From Crenobacter intestini (GTDB lineage: Bacteria; Pseudomonadota; Gammaproteobacteria; Burkholderiales; Chromobacteriaceae), in assembly GCF_004919095.1 (NCBI RefSeq), contig NZ_STGJ01000012.1, positions 61,793 to 125,792 on the forward strand: DNA of 64,000 bases. Reading direction: 5' to 3'. Numbering within the stretch: position 1 is the first letter of the stretch; each line of letters begins with the position of its first letter. Shown here piece after piece: positions 17,545-27,216 of this stretch. The translations under genes and the position numbers were made by a program. A model generated the notes under the pieces. That model ran no database searches. It was not told where the DNA came from and was given only the letters and a program-made list of their open reading frames with translations.

Positions 17545-17761
17545 GTCTTCTCTTCTCCTTGCTTGGGGTCCAGTCGGTAAGGGGCGCCTGGGGGACGGGC
17601 GCCTCTGCGTGCGCCTCGCTGTGTTTAATTTATTGAATGGAGCCGGCCAAAAGAGAAGAGGGTGACGCAAAAAAAGCCTTGCCAATCAGCTGGCAGCGGG
17701 CAATGCGTATGTTTTTTGCATCAATAGACGGGGTGCTGCACTGCGGTGGTGCAGGGTGTTG

Positions 17762-17792
17762 AATAAAACGAACGCCCCGGGTGGGGCGTTCG
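17762..17792 (-). terminator. Terminator after kup
   Basis: On the minus strand a CGAACGCCCC/GGGGCGTTCG stem (17769-17792) is followed by TTTTATT. It lies about 40 bases past the kup stop. The remaining roughly 215 bases up to ydcS hold no gene I can support and presumably contain the ydcS promoter. Confidence 0.85.
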
Positions 17793-17834
17793 GTGAGGGA
17801 CGGGATGGCCGCACGGCGGCCATCGGCAGCGGGT

Positions 17835-19706
17835 TTACAGCTCGACCTGTGCGCCCAGTTCGACCACGCGGTTGGTCGGGATCTGGAAGAAGTCGGTCGC
17901 CTTGAGCGCGTTCTTGCTCATCCATACGAACAGCTTCTCGCGCCAGCGTGCCATGCCCGGGCGCTCGGTCGAGATCAGCGTCTCGCGCGACAGGAAGAAC
18001 GAGGTGTCCATCACCTCGAAGGCGAGGCCGTAGGGCTCGGCCAGTGCGAGGATCTCGTTGACATCGGGCGCCTCCTTGTAGCCGTACTCGGCGATCACCT
18101 GCCAGAACGACGCGGAGAGCTGTTTGACGGTCAGCCGTTCGGCCGGCTCAACGTAAGGCTCTTCGCGGGTGCGCACGGTCAGCAGCACCACGCGGTCGTG
18201 CAGCACCTTGTTGTGCTTCAGGTTGTGCAGCAGCGCGTGCGGCACGCCGTGGCTGGTGCTGGTCATGAACACCGCGGTGCCGGGCACCCGGGTCGGCGGC
18301 CAGGTTTCCATGTTCTCGATGAAGCCTTCCAGCGGGATCGCCTGCTCGTCCAGCCGCTGCATCAGGATCTCGCGGCCGCGTTTCCAGCTGGTCATCAGCG
18401 TGAACATCAACGCGCCGATCGCCAGCGGCAGCCAGCCGCCGGCGACGATCTTGTGGACGTTGGCGGCGAACAGCGGCACGTCGATGCACAGGAACAGGAA
18501 GGCCACCGGCAGCACGGCGGCAGCCGGCCAGCGCCAGTTGCGCAGCGCGACCGTGGTCGACAGCAAGGTGGTGATCACCATGGTGCCGGTCACCGCGATG
18601 CCGTACGCGGCGGCCAGGTTGCTCGAGGTACCGAACGACAGCACGACCAGCACGACGGCGCCCAGCAGGAACCAGTTGACCATCGGGATGTAGATCTGGC
18701 CGATTTCCCGCTCGGAGGTGTGCAGGATGGACAGGCGCGGGATGTAGCCCAACTGCACCGCCTGGCGGGTCAGCGAGAACACGCCGGAGATCACCGCCTG
18801 CGACGCGATCACCGTCGCCAGCGTGGCGAGGCCGACCAGCGGCAGCAGCGCCCAGTCCGGCGCCAGGTTGAAGAAGGGGTTCTTCACGGCAGCGGGGTCG
18901 GCCAGCACCAGCGCGCCCTGGCCGAAGTAGTTGAGCACCAGCGCGGGCAGCACCAGCGCGAACCACGCGCGGCGGATCGGGCTCTTGCCAAAGTGGCCCA
19001 TGTCGGCGTACAGCGCCTCGGTGCCGGTGATCGCCAGCACCACCGCGCCCAGTGTCAGGAAGGCGAGCATGCCGTTGTCGGCCATGAAGCGGTAGCCCCA
19101 GACGGGGTTGAGCGCGCCGAGTACCTCGGGGTTGTCCAGGATGCCGCCGACGCCGAGTATGCCAAGGCACAGGAACCACACGGCCATCACCGGCCCGAAC
19201 AGGGTGCCGACCCGCGCGGTGCCGTGCTTCTGGATCAGGAACAGGGCGGAGAGCACCACCAGCGAAATCGGCAGCACGTAGGGCTTGAAGGCGGGGGTCG
19301 CCACTTCCAGGCCTTCGACCGCCGAGAGCACCGACATGGCCGGGGTGATGATCACCTCGCCGTAGAAGAAGCCGGCACCGGTGATGCCGAGGATCATCAG
19401 CAGCCAGCCGGGTATGCCGGCGATGCGGCGGCGGGCGAGCGCCATCAACGTGAGGATGCCGCCTTCGCCGCGGTTGTCTGCGCGCAGCACGAAGGCAAGG
19501 TACTTGATCGAGACCACGATGATCAGTTCCCAGAACACCAGCGACAGGATGCCGAGCACGTTGTCGTGGTTGGGGACGAGGCCGAGGTGCGGACCGAACG
19601 CTTCCTTCAGCGTATACAGCGGGCTGGTGCCGATGTCGCCGTAGACGACACCGAGCGCCGCCAGCGTGACGCCGAGCGTGGCCTTGTTATGTTCTTGTTT
19701 TTGCAT
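17835..19706 (-). CDS. kup: Kup-family low-affinity potassium transporter
   Basis: The 623-residue protein has about twelve membrane helices in the first 430 residues, beginning with the family hallmark [19 protein letters not shown], and a C-terminal cytoplasmic domain of roughly 190 residues. Kup imports potassium with protons and matters most at low pH or high osmolarity. It is a single gene with its own terminator. Confidence 0.96.
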   Translation of the reverse strand: MQKQEHNKATLGVTLAALGVVYGDIGTSPLYTLKEAFGPHLGLVPNHDNVLGILSLVFWELIIVVSIKYLAFVLRADNRGEGGILTLMALARRRIAGIPGWLLMILGITGAGFFYGEVIITPAMSVLSAVEGLEVATPAFKPYVLPISLVVLSALFLIQKHGTARVGTLFGPVMAVWFLCLGILGVGGILDNPEVLGALNPVWGYRFMADNGMLAFLTLGAVVLAITGTEALYADMGHFGKSPIRRAWFALVLPALVLNYFGQGALVLADPAAVKNPFFNLAPDWALLPLVGLATLATVIASQAVISGVFSLTRQAVQLGYIPRLSILHTSEREIGQIYIPMVNWFLLGAVVLVVLSFGTSSNLAAAYGIAVTGTMVITTLLSTTVALRNWRWPAAAVLPVAFLFLCIDVPLFAANVHKIVAGGWLPLAIGALMFTLMTSWKRGREILMQRLDEQAIPLEGFIENMETWPPTRVPGTAVFMTSTSHGVPHALLHNLKHNKVLHDRVVLLTVRTREEPYVEPAERLTVKQLSASFWQVIAEYGYKEAPDVNEILALAEPYGLAFEVMDTSFFLSRETLISTERPGMARWREKLFVWMSKNALKATDFFQIPTNRVVELGAQVEL

Positions 19707-19850
19707 GATTACCCTTTATGGCAGGAGGGCAGCGGATTCTGTGGCGGTGCAGCAGGGCACCGGACTCGCGCGAAGCTTACGCCTGTCGGCGGGGCACGCC
19801 AAGCGCCATGCCCCTTTGTCATAACGCGGGTCCGGTCGGCGGTGTGCCGC

Positions 19851-21563
19851 TTACGCCGCGGTCAGCTTGTCGTACGCGGCAAGCAGCTGGCGGTGCCGCG
19901 CGCTGCCCTCGAAGTTTTCGCCCAGCGCAACCAGGCCGAAGAAGCGTTCGTGGCCGGCCTTGAGCGCCTCGGCGGTGGCGACCGCGTCTTCGCCCCACAG
20001 GGTGGCGAGCATCGCGCGGTAGTCGGGCAGCGACGCGCCGAACTCGAACACCGCCTCCAGCGCGCGCCATACCGCCATGCGCGCGGCGGGCAACTGGCCG
20101 AAGCGGCACACCCACTCGGTCTGTGCGCGCGCGTTTTCCTCGTCGGAGAGCGCCAGCGCGATCAGCGCACGCAGTTCGCCCACACGCAGGCTGGCCCACG
20201 CGCTGTCCGGGTCGGCGGCGAGCCCGATCAGCTCCCACACCGGCTTCTCGTCGGCGAGCGACGCTGCGTCCAGCGCGTCGGCGAGCGCCCGGCATTCGGC
20301 GTCGGACAGCCCGGGCAGGCGAGCGATCGGGCCGCGCAGCGGGTTGCCGATATTGTTGTTTTCCCACTCGAGGTCGTCGACCGGATAGATCTCGGAGAGC
20401 CCCGGCACGATCACGCGGCAGCAGTAGACGCCGGTCTCCTCGAAGTCGGCGACGTAGATCTGGTTGCCATCTTCGTGAAGGAGCGCGCACAGGCTGTCCC
20501 AGTCGGCGGCGGTGCTGCCCTCGAAGTTCCAGTCGCAGAAGGCAAAGTCGGGCTTGGTGCCGAGGAAGGGCCAGCCGACGCTGCCGCTCGAATCGATGAA
20601 GTGCAGCTCGAGGTTGGCCGGGCTGGCGACCTCTTCCGGGTCGAAGGCGGGTTCGGGGAAGCCCGCGAGCGCGTCGAGCGCGCGGCCCTGCAGCAACTCG
20701 GTCAGCGCGCGCTCGAGCGCGACGGCGAACGAGGGGTGCGCGCCGAAGCTCGCGAACACGCCGTGGTCGCGCGGGTGGACCAGCGTCACGCAGGCGACCG
20801 GGTAGCGGCCGCCGAGCGACGCGTCCTTCACCAGGATATGGAAGCCCGCCGCGCGCAGCGAGGCGATGCCGGCGGCGATCGCCGGGTGGCGGTCGATGAC
20901 CTGCTGCGGGATGTCGGGCAGGCACAGCCCACCCTGCAGCACGCGGAACTTCACCGCGCGTTCGATCACTTCGGACAGCGCCTGCGTGCGCGCCTCGGGC
21001 GCGCTGTTGCCGGCCGCCATGCCGTTGGAGAGATACAGGTTGCCGATCAGGTTGACCGGGAACCACACGGTCTGCCCGTCGGACACCCGGGTGTACGGCA
21101 GCGCACATACGCCGCGGCCGGCGTCGCCGCTGTTGAAGTCGACCAACTGGGCGGCGGCGAGCGCGGCGTCCGGGTCGTAGAAGTCGCGCAGCGCCTCGTC
21201 GTCCAGCAGGCCGTCCGGCCAGCCTTCCTCGCAGGCTTCGAACCAGCGCTCGCGCGCGAAGTGCACCCACGGGCGCCCGCTGCGTTCGCGGCCAAGGTAG
21301 TAGTGCGTCCAGAAGTAATGGTTGCCCAGGCGCTCGCACAGCTCGCCCAGGGCGCTGGCGCGCGCGGCAAGCTCGGAGCCGCCCTTGCCGTTGGTGTAGA
21401 TCAGCGGGCAGTCGCGCTCCCTCAAGTGGACCGACCAGCAGCCGTCGACCGGGTGCAGCCACGACACCTCCTCGGGGTGGAAGCCGAGCGCGGCGAGCCG
21501 GCCTTGCAAGGTGGCGATGGTGTCTTCGAGGGTGGCGTCCTTGCCGGGCAGGGTATGGGACAT
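19851..21563 (-). CDS. ycaO: YcaO-type protein, ribosomal S12 methylthiotransferase accessory factor
   Basis: The 570-residue protein matches the E. coli YcaO layout, with an ATP-binding YcaO domain (about 60-380) and a C-terminal helical tail. The E. coli protein assists RimO in beta-methylthiolation of Asp88 of S12, by an ATP-dependent role that is not settled. Candidate ATP/Mg residues lie in SELAARASALGELCERLG and ALSEVIERAVKF. The C-terminus lacks the PxPxP end of azoline-forming YcaOs, and no peptide precursor or oxidase gene is nearby, so a RiPP role is unlikely. The start at 21563 has AGGAG upstream; longer frames are unsupported. Confidence 0.9.
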   Translation of the reverse strand: MSHTLPGKDATLEDTIATLQGRLAALGFHPEEVSWLHPVDGCWSVHLRERDCPLIYTNGKGGSELAARASALGELCERLGNHYFWTHYYLGRERSGRPWVHFARERWFEACEEGWPDGLLDDEALRDFYDPDAALAAAQLVDFNSGDAGRGVCALPYTRVSDGQTVWFPVNLIGNLYLSNGMAAGNSAPEARTQALSEVIERAVKFRVLQGGLCLPDIPQQVIDRHPAIAAGIASLRAAGFHILVKDASLGGRYPVACVTLVHPRDHGVFASFGAHPSFAVALERALTELLQGRALDALAGFPEPAFDPEEVASPANLELHFIDSSGSVGWPFLGTKPDFAFCDWNFEGSTAADWDSLCALLHEDGNQIYVADFEETGVYCCRVIVPGLSEIYPVDDLEWENNNIGNPLRGPIARLPGLSDAECRALADALDAASLADEKPVWELIGLAADPDSAWASLRVGELRALIALALSDEENARAQTEWVCRFGQLPAARMAVWRALEAVFEFGASLPDYRAMLATLWGEDAVATAEALKAGHERFFGLVALGENFEGSARHRQLLAAYDKLTAA

Positions 21564-21756
21564 ATGGCGCGCTCCTGCGCGATCGCGGTTGAGGTTCCAA
21601 GAGGGCTCGCACTCTAACACCGCGGCGGCGGCGGCGGCCACCCGTGCGCGGCGGCTTATGACACATGCGCGCCGAAAGGCCGGTGTTGTGCGACAATCCC
21701 GCATAGCCGGCAGCCGGGGCCGCCTGTACGGCACAGAATAGCAACGAGGGGGAAGG

Positions 21757-22689
21757 ATGGCCGACCAAGACTTGGCCGCGCTGCGCGCCGAGCTGGCAAG
21801 CTTGCGCGAGGAAAACGCCATGTTGCGCGAGAAGCTCGCCGCGGCGCTCGACGGTACCGGTGTCTGCCTGTGGCAGGGCGAACCGCCAAGCGGGCGGCTG
21901 ACCGTGTTCAACCTGCAGGACTTCGACGCCGGCGACATGGCGCCCGACTTTTCCGTCTGGCTCGCCAAGCTGCACCCGGACGACCACGCCACGACGCTGG
22001 AGAGCTACTACGGCCACCTCGCCGGCGAGCGGCCATTTTATGAAGCCGAGTACCGCACGCTGCGCCCGGACGGTGCCGTCACCTGGTTGTGGGACCGCGG
22101 CCGCGTCGTCGAACGCGACGAAAACGGCCAGCCGCTGCGCATCCTCGGCGCACATATCGACATCACCCGCCGCAAGGCGTACGAAGCGCAGCTCGCCCGC
22201 CTCGCCCACCACGACGCGCTGACCGGCCTGCCCAACCGGCGGCCGATGCTCGAGCGCCTGCGCCGAGAGACCGAGGCGCGCCCGGCAGACACGGCCGGCG
22301 TACTGGCACTGGCCATGCTCGACATCGACCACTTCAAGACCTTCAACGACCGTTTCGGCCACGACGTCGGCGACCGCGTGCTCGCCGGCGTCGGCCAGCA
22401 CCTGGCAGCACAGCTCGCCGAGGGCGAGCTGTGCTGCCGCTGGGGCGGCGAGGAGTTCCTGCTGCTGCTTCACGGCGCGAGTGCCGACGAGGCCGCCTTG
22501 CGCGTCGAACGGATCCGGGCGTCGTTCGCGGCGCTGGGGCAGGCGCTTGCGCTGCCCGTACCGGTGGGCGCGAGCGTCGGCGTCGCCGCCCACCGGGCGG
22601 GCGAGACCTTCATGCAGACCATCCGCCGCGCCGACCACGCGCTGCTCGCGGCCAAGCAGGGCGGACGCGACCGCGTCTGCCGCGGCTGA
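21757..22689 (+). CDS. PAS-GGDEF diguanylate cyclase
   Basis: The 310-residue soluble protein begins with a coiled-coil helix (about 5-30), then a PAS domain of the PAS_3 type (about 35-140) ending in the typical [12 protein letters not shown] connector, then a GGDEF domain (150-310). The active site is GGEEF at 230-234 with substrate motif [10 protein letters not shown], so it should make cyclic-di-GMP. No RxxD inhibition site precedes it. A GAGGGGGAAGG ribosome site precedes the ATG. The gene is divergent from ycaO. Confidence 0.92.
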   Translation: MADQDLAALRAELASLREENAMLREKLAAALDGTGVCLWQGEPPSGRLTVFNLQDFDAGDMAPDFSVWLAKLHPDDHATTLESYYGHLAGERPFYEAEYRTLRPDGAVTWLWDRGRVVERDENGQPLRILGAHIDITRRKAYEAQLARLAHHDALTGLPNRRPMLERLRRETEARPADTAGVLALAMLDIDHFKTFNDRFGHDVGDRVLAGVGQHLAAQLAEGELCCRWGGEEFLLLLHGASADEAALRVERIRASFAALGQALALPVPVGASVGVAAHRAGETFMQTIRRADHALLAAKQGGRDRVCRG

Positions 22690-22762
22690 GCCGTTCGGCA
22701 GCCGCTGCCGCCTTGCAGTACAATCGACGCCATCTGTGTCCGAATTTCAGGGATTTCTCACC

Positions 22763-24478
22763 ATGCGCGCTTCGCAGTTCTTCATCTCCACCCTCAAGGA
22801 AGCCCCCGGCGACGCCGACATCGTCAGCCAGAAACTGATGCTGCGCGCCGGCATGATCCGCAAGGTCGCCGCCGGCGTGTACACCTGGATGCCGATGGGG
22901 CTGCGCACGCTGCGCAAGGTCGAGGCCATCGTGCGCGAGGAGATGGACCGTGCCGGCGCGATCGAGGTGACGATGCCGGTGGTGCAGCCGGCCGTGCTGT
23001 GGCAGGAGACCGGCCGCTGGGACAAGATGGGCGACGAGCTGTTGCGCTTCAAGGACCGCCACGACCGCGACTTCGTGATCCAGCCGACCTCCGAGGAAGT
23101 GGTGACTGACATCGCGCGCGGCGAACTCAAGAGCTACCGCCAACTGCCGAAGAACTTCTACCAGATCCAGACCAAGTTCCGCGACGAGCGCCGCCCGCGC
23201 TTTGGCGTGATGCGCGGCCGCGAGTTCACCATGAAGGACGCGTACTCGTTCGACCGTAGCGCAGAAGCCGCCGGCCAGAGCTACGACAACATGTTCGCCG
23301 CCTACCGCCGCATCTTCGACCGCATGGGCCTGACCTACCGCGCGGTGGCGGCCGACACCGGCGCCATCGGCGGCGACCGCTCGCACGAATTCCAGGTGAT
23401 CGCCGACACCGGCGAAGACGCGATCGTCTACTGCCCGGCTTCCGACTACGCCGCCAATATCGAGCTGGCCGAGGCGGTGGCGCCGGCCCACGCCCGCCCG
23501 GCGCCGGGCGCGGCCATGCAGAAGGTGTCGACCCCCGGCGTGAAGACCATCGCCGACCTGGTCGCCTTCCTGGACTGCCCGGTCGAGCAGACGGTGAAGG
23601 CGGTGGTGGTCGAGGGCGACGGCGAGGACGGCCTGCCGGTGCTGCTACTGGTGCGCGGCGACCATGAACTGAACGAAGTGAAGGCCGGCAAGCTCGCCGG
23701 CGTCGCCAGCCCGCTTGCCTTCGCCACGCCTGATTCCATCGTCGCCGCCTTCGGTGCCAACCCAGGCTCGCTGGGGCCGGTCGGCTTCAAGGGCAAGGTG
23801 TACGCCGACCGCACCGTCGCGGTGATGGCCGACATGGTGACCGGCGGCAACGAGGACGACGTGCACCTGACCGGCGTCAACTTCGGCCGCGACTGCCCCG
23901 AGCCGGTGGTGGTCGACATCCGCAACGTGGTCGTCGGCGACATGAGCCCGGACGGCCAGGGCGAACTCGCGATCCAGCGCGGCATCGAGGTCGGCCACGT
24001 GTTCTATCTGGGCACCAAGTACTCGCAGGAAATGAACGCGACCTTCCTCGACGACGACGGCAAGCCGAAGTTCTTCGAGATGGGCTGCTACGGCATCGGC
24101 GTGAGCCGCATCCTCGGCGCGGCGATCGAGCAGAACTTCGACGAGCGCGGCATCATCTGGACCGACGCGCTCGCGCCCTTCACCGTGGTGATCGTGCCGA
24201 TGGGCATGGCGCGCAGCGAAGCGGTACGCGAGGCGGCCGAAGGCCTGTACACCACGCTCAAGGCGCAGGGCGTCGACGTGCTGCTGGACGACCGCGAAGA
24301 GCGCCCGGGCGTGCTGCTGGCCGACTCCGAGCTGATCGGCTACCCGCACCGCGTGGTGATCGGCGACCGCGGCCTGAAGGAAGGCAAGGTCGAGTACCGC
24401 CACCGCCGCGACGAGGCGTCGACCGACGTGGCCGCCGCCGACATCGCGGCCTTCGTGCTCGGCAAGCTCGGCCGCTAA
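22763..24478 (+). CDS. proS: Proline-tRNA ligase
   Basis: This class II aminoacyl-tRNA synthetase charges tRNA-Pro. The 571-residue, bacterial-type protein includes the editing (INS) domain inserted between motifs 2 and 3 (about 225-405). Motif 2 is in [18 protein letters not shown], motif 3 around [17 protein letters not shown], and an anticodon-binding domain covers the last 100 residues. The ATG at 22763 gives the standard N-terminus [25 protein letters not shown] box at 22719-22724 may be its -10. A lytic transglycosylase gene follows after four bases. Confidence 0.97.
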   Translation: MRASQFFISTLKEAPGDADIVSQKLMLRAGMIRKVAAGVYTWMPMGLRTLRKVEAIVREEMDRAGAIEVTMPVVQPAVLWQETGRWDKMGDELLRFKDRHDRDFVIQPTSEEVVTDIARGELKSYRQLPKNFYQIQTKFRDERRPRFGVMRGREFTMKDAYSFDRSAEAAGQSYDNMFAAYRRIFDRMGLTYRAVAADTGAIGGDRSHEFQVIADTGEDAIVYCPASDYAANIELAEAVAPAHARPAPGAAMQKVSTPGVKTIADLVAFLDCPVEQTVKAVVVEGDGEDGLPVLLLVRGDHELNEVKAGKLAGVASPLAFATPDSIVAAFGANPGSLGPVGFKGKVYADRTVAVMADMVTGGNEDDVHLTGVNFGRDCPEPVVVDIRNVVVGDMSPDGQGELAIQRGIEVGHVFYLGTKYSQEMNATFLDDDGKPKFFEMGCYGIGVSRILGAAIEQNFDERGIIWTDALAPFTVVIVPMGMARSEAVREAAEGLYTTLKAQGVDVLLDDREERPGVLLADSELIGYPHRVVIGDRGLKEGKVEYRHRRDEASTDVAAADIAAFVLGKLGR

Positions 24479-24482
24479 GCCG

Positions 24483-25109
24483 ATGGCGGCGCGCGCGGCG
24501 GCCCTGGTGGCCTTGCTGGTGGCGCTCGCCGCGCCGGCCTTGGCCGGCGCGCAGCGCGAAGAGGCGTTGTCGCATAGCGTGGCCACCTCGCTGCGCCGTT
24601 CGGTCGGCGAGGTGAACGCGCCCAGGCTGGTGTTCGCCGACCCGCGCGAGGGGCAGGTGTGGCTCGCCGAGATGTCGGGCCGCCTGCAAAAGCGCATTCC
24701 CGACGCGTGGACGCGCGAGCGGCTGCTCACAGCGATCCACTACGAGGCGACCCGCGCCGGGCTCGACCCGCAGCTGGTGCTCGGCCTGATCCAGGTCGAG
24801 AGCGGCTTCAAGAAGTACGCGATCTCCAGCGCCGGCGCGCGCGGGCTGATGCAGGTGATGCCGTTCTGGCCGCGCGCGATCGGCACGGCCGAGCACAACC
24901 TGTTCGACCTCACCACCAACCTGCGCTACGGCTGCACCATCCTGCGCCATTACCTGGACATCGAGCGCGGCAACCTGTTCCGTGCGCTCGGCCGCTACAA
25001 CGGCAGCCTGGGGCGGGCCGAGTACCCGAACCTGGTGCTCGGCGCCTGGCAGAGGCAGTGGGCGTGGACGCCGCCGGCCGGCCTGAACCGCACCGCCGGT
25101 ACGCGTTAA
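24483..25109 (+). CDS. Lytic transglycosylase (SLT domain)
   Basis: The 208-residue exported protein has a signal peptide (cleavage near ALAGA, about 22) and a C-terminal soluble-lytic-transglycosylase domain (about 75-195). The catalytic Glu lies in LIQVESGF, followed by GARGLMQVMPF and RYNGSLG. It should cleave peptidoglycan between MurNAc and GlcNAc with formation of the 1,6-anhydro end, the product AmpD later processes. It is apparently co-transcribed with proS (4-base gap), a pairing I recall from other betaproteobacteria. Confidence 0.93.
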   Translation: MAARAAALVALLVALAAPALAGAQREEALSHSVATSLRRSVGEVNAPRLVFADPREGQVWLAEMSGRLQKRIPDAWTRERLLTAIHYEATRAGLDPQLVLGLIQVESGFKKYAISSAGARGLMQVMPFWPRAIGTAEHNLFDLTTNLRYGCTILRHYLDIERGNLFRALGRYNGSLGRAEYPNLVLGAWQRQWAWTPPAGLNRTAGTR

Positions 25110-25129
25110 GCCGGCACCGGTAAAACAAG

Positions 25130-25156
25130 AAGGGGCGCCCTGTGGGCGCCCCTTTT
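25130..25156. terminator. Terminator between transglycosylase and marR
   Basis: AAGGGGCGCCC and GGGCGCCCCTT pair around a TGT loop, with T4 on the right and a TTCTTGTTTT tract on the minus strand. It serves both convergent genes. Confidence 0.8.
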
Positions 25157-25173
25157 GCGTGGCTGCGTGCCGC

Positions 25174-25671
25174 CTAGCGCTCCTGCGCGACCAGCAGCTT
25201 CTTCAGCAGGCCTGCCAGTTGCACGCGCTCGTCGGCGTCAAGCGGCGTCAGCAGCTCGGCTTCGGCTTCCAGATGGTGGACGGCGGCGTCTTCGACCACT
25301 TCCAGCCCGCGGGCGGTCAGCGAGACGATCACGCCGCGGCGGTCGTTCGGGTCCGGGCTGCGGCTGACGAGACCGGCCGACTCGAGCCGGTTGATGCGGT
25401 TGGTCAGCGCGCCGGATGAGATCAGTACCATGCCTTGCAGCTGGTTGGGGGAGAGCTGGAAAGGTTCGCCGGCGCGGCGCAGCGCGGCGAGCACGTCGAA
25501 TTCGCCGACGTTGAGTTTGTGGCGGGCGAGGTCCTGCAGCACGCGGCGGGTGACGAAGTACTCCATGCGTGCGATGCGGCCGACGACTTCGGTCGAGGAA
25601 GTGTCGAGTTCAGGGCGGACCGCCTTCCACAGTGCGACGATCTGGTCGATCTGGTCTTTGGCTGTGTTCAT
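25174..25671 (-). CDS. MarR-family transcriptional regulator
   Basis: The 165-residue protein is a winged-helix MarR dimer type. Dimerisation helices flank a DNA-binding core with LSPNQLQGMVLISSGALTNRINRLESAGLV as recognition helices and the wing RSPDPNDRRGVIVSLT. It is divergent from guaD across 186 bases, so guanine deaminase and itself are the likely targets. The ligand is unknown; some MarR relatives (HucR, PecS, XdhR) respond to purines, which would fit the neighbours, but that is inference. Confidence 0.93.
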   Translation of the reverse strand: MNTAKDQIDQIVALWKAVRPELDTSSTEVVGRIARMEYFVTRRVLQDLARHKLNVGEFDVLAALRRAGEPFQLSPNQLQGMVLISSGALTNRINRLESAGLVSRSPDPNDRRGVIVSLTARGLEVVEDAAVHHLEAEAELLTPLDADERVQLAGLLKKLLVAQER

Positions 25672-25732
25672 TGTGTGTATTGGGCAATGTGGGGTGATAT
25701 CCGGCGCTAAGGGTAACACGGGCACAATATGG

Positions 25733-25771
25733 TGCAAAATTTGCTTCACCGGAAGAATCTTTATGCAAAAT
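25733..25771. promoter_or_regulatory. Candidate operator in marR-guaD intergenic region
   Basis: The word TGCAAAAT occurs twice, at 25733-25740 and 25764-25771, and the first copy is part of the palindrome GCAAA-A-TTTGC (25734-25744). Repeated AT-rich palindromic words between a divergent MarR gene and guaD are plausible operator sites. No consensus was used. Confidence 0.35.
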
Positions 25772-25857
25772 AATTGTCGCGTCCGGCATGTCGGCGGCGG
25801 CGCTGCCAAGATGGGAGTGCCGCCTGCGTGGGTGGCGTGCCGCGCAGGAGAAACAAG

Positions 25858-27159
25858 ATGCCAACCGCTATCCGGGGCGCCCTGCTTACCTTCAAGGACG
25901 ACCCCTTTGTCCGTGACCTGCAGGACTGCATGGTCTACCTCGACGACGCCGTCGTCGTGATGGAGGACGGCAAGATCGCTGCCGTCGGCGCCGCCGACGA
26001 GATCCTGCCCACCCTGTCGCCCGAGCTGCCGGTGACCCGCTACCCCGACAGCGTGATCCTGCCCGGCTTCATCGACAGCCACGTGCACTACCCGCAGACC
26101 GAGATGATCGCCGCCTACGGCGAGCAGTTGATCGACTGGCTGAACAACTACACCTTCATCACCGAACAGGGCTTCGCCGACCAGGCGCACGCGGCCGAGG
26201 TCGCGTCGGTATTCCTCAAGGAACAGCACCGGAACGGCGTCACCAGCGCCACCGTGTTCGGCACGGTATTCCCGCAGTCGGTCGACGCGCTGTTCGAGGA
26301 GGCCGCCAGTTACGACATGCGCATCATGGCCGGTAAGGTGTGCATGGACCGCAACGCCCCCGCGGCGCTGCTCGACACACCACAGCGTGCCTACGACGAG
26401 TCGAAGGCGCTGATCGAGCGCTGGCACGGCAAGGGGCGCGCCGAGTACGTGATCACCCCGCGCTTCGCGCCAACCTCCAGCCCCGAGCAGCTGGAAATGG
26501 TCGGTGCGCTGGCCGCCGAATTCCCGACCACGCTGATCCAGTCCCACCTGTCGGAAAACCGCGGTGAAGTCGAATGGGTGAAGTCGCTGTTCCCCGAGTG
26601 CCGCGACTACACCGACGTCTACCACCGCTACGGTCTGCTGCGCGAGCGCGCGATCTACGGGCACGGCATCCACCTGTCCGAGGCCGAACTCGACGTGTTG
26701 TCGGGCACCGGCACCGCGATCGCGCACTGCCCGACGTCCAACTTCTTCCTCGGCTCCGGTTACTTCAACGTGAAGGCCGCACGCGATGCGCGCCGGCCGG
26801 TCAAGGTCGGCCTCGCCACCGACCTGGGCGCCGGCACCAGCTTCTCCATGCTGCAGACCATGAACGAGGCGTACAAGGCCGCGCAGCTGAACGGTTTTGC
26901 GCTGTCCGCCGGCCATGCCTTCTACCTTGCCAGCCGCGGCACGGCCGAGGCGCTGGGGCTGCAGGACAGGATCGGCAGCATCGAGGTGGGCAAGGAGGCC
27001 GACCTCGCCGTGCTGGACCTCAAGTCGACGCCGATCATCAAGTACCGGATGAAGTACGCGCGCGACATCCACGAGGCCCTGTTCGTCCAGATGACCTTGG
27101 GCGACGACCGCGCGATTGCCGCGACCTACATCGCCGGACGCCGGGTCTACCCCGCGTGA
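25858..27159 (+). CDS. guaD: Guanine deaminase
   Basis: This amidohydrolase-superfamily zinc enzyme converts guanine to xanthine and ammonia in purine salvage and breakdown. The 433-residue protein has the metal ligands His75 and His77 (DSHVHYPQ), further His in QSHLSEN and GHGIHL, and the Asp of the ATDLGAG segment. The length is close to E. coli GuaD (439). The ATG at 25858 has GCAGGAG upstream. A purine permease lies convergent downstream and a MarR regulator divergent upstream. Confidence 0.95.
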   Translation: MPTAIRGALLTFKDDPFVRDLQDCMVYLDDAVVVMEDGKIAAVGAADEILPTLSPELPVTRYPDSVILPGFIDSHVHYPQTEMIAAYGEQLIDWLNNYTFITEQGFADQAHAAEVASVFLKEQHRNGVTSATVFGTVFPQSVDALFEEAASYDMRIMAGKVCMDRNAPAALLDTPQRAYDESKALIERWHGKGRAEYVITPRFAPTSSPEQLEMVGALAAEFPTTLIQSHLSENRGEVEWVKSLFPECRDYTDVYHRYGLLRERAIYGHGIHLSEAELDVLSGTGTAIAHCPTSNFFLGSGYFNVKAARDARRPVKVGLATDLGAGTSFSMLQTMNEAYKAAQLNGFALSAGHAFYLASRGTAEALGLQDRIGSIEVGKEADLAVLDLKSTPIIKYRMKYARDIHEALFVQMTLGDDRAIAATYIAGRRVYPA

Positions 27160-27171
27160 AGCAGATGCGAC

Positions 27172-27195
27172 AAGGGGAGGCCGCAGCCTCCCCTT
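27172..27195. terminator. Hairpin between guaD and purine permease
   Basis: AAGGGGAGG (27172-27180) pairs with CCTCCCCTT (27187-27195). It sits between the convergent genes but has only a short T-run on each side, so it is a modest terminator. Confidence 0.6.
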
Positions 27196-27216
27196 CTGTG
27201 CGCAACAGGCCGGGTG

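Noticed and set aside
17640..17710. Possible sigma-54 promoter (TTGGCA...TTGC) upstream of ydcS
   Set aside because: The distance between the GG and GC elements is three bases too long for a -24/-12 promoter.
19851..21563. Azoline-forming RiPP cluster around ycaO
   Set aside because: No precursor peptide, no oxidase and no PxPxP C-terminus; sequence pattern follows E. coli YcaO instead.
17781..21617. Very long open frame on the plus strand opposite kup and ycaO
   Set aside because: It is antisense to two well-recognised genes, has no ribosome site or family similarity, and has the Arg/Gly/His-rich composition expected from reading GC-rich codons in the wrong frame.
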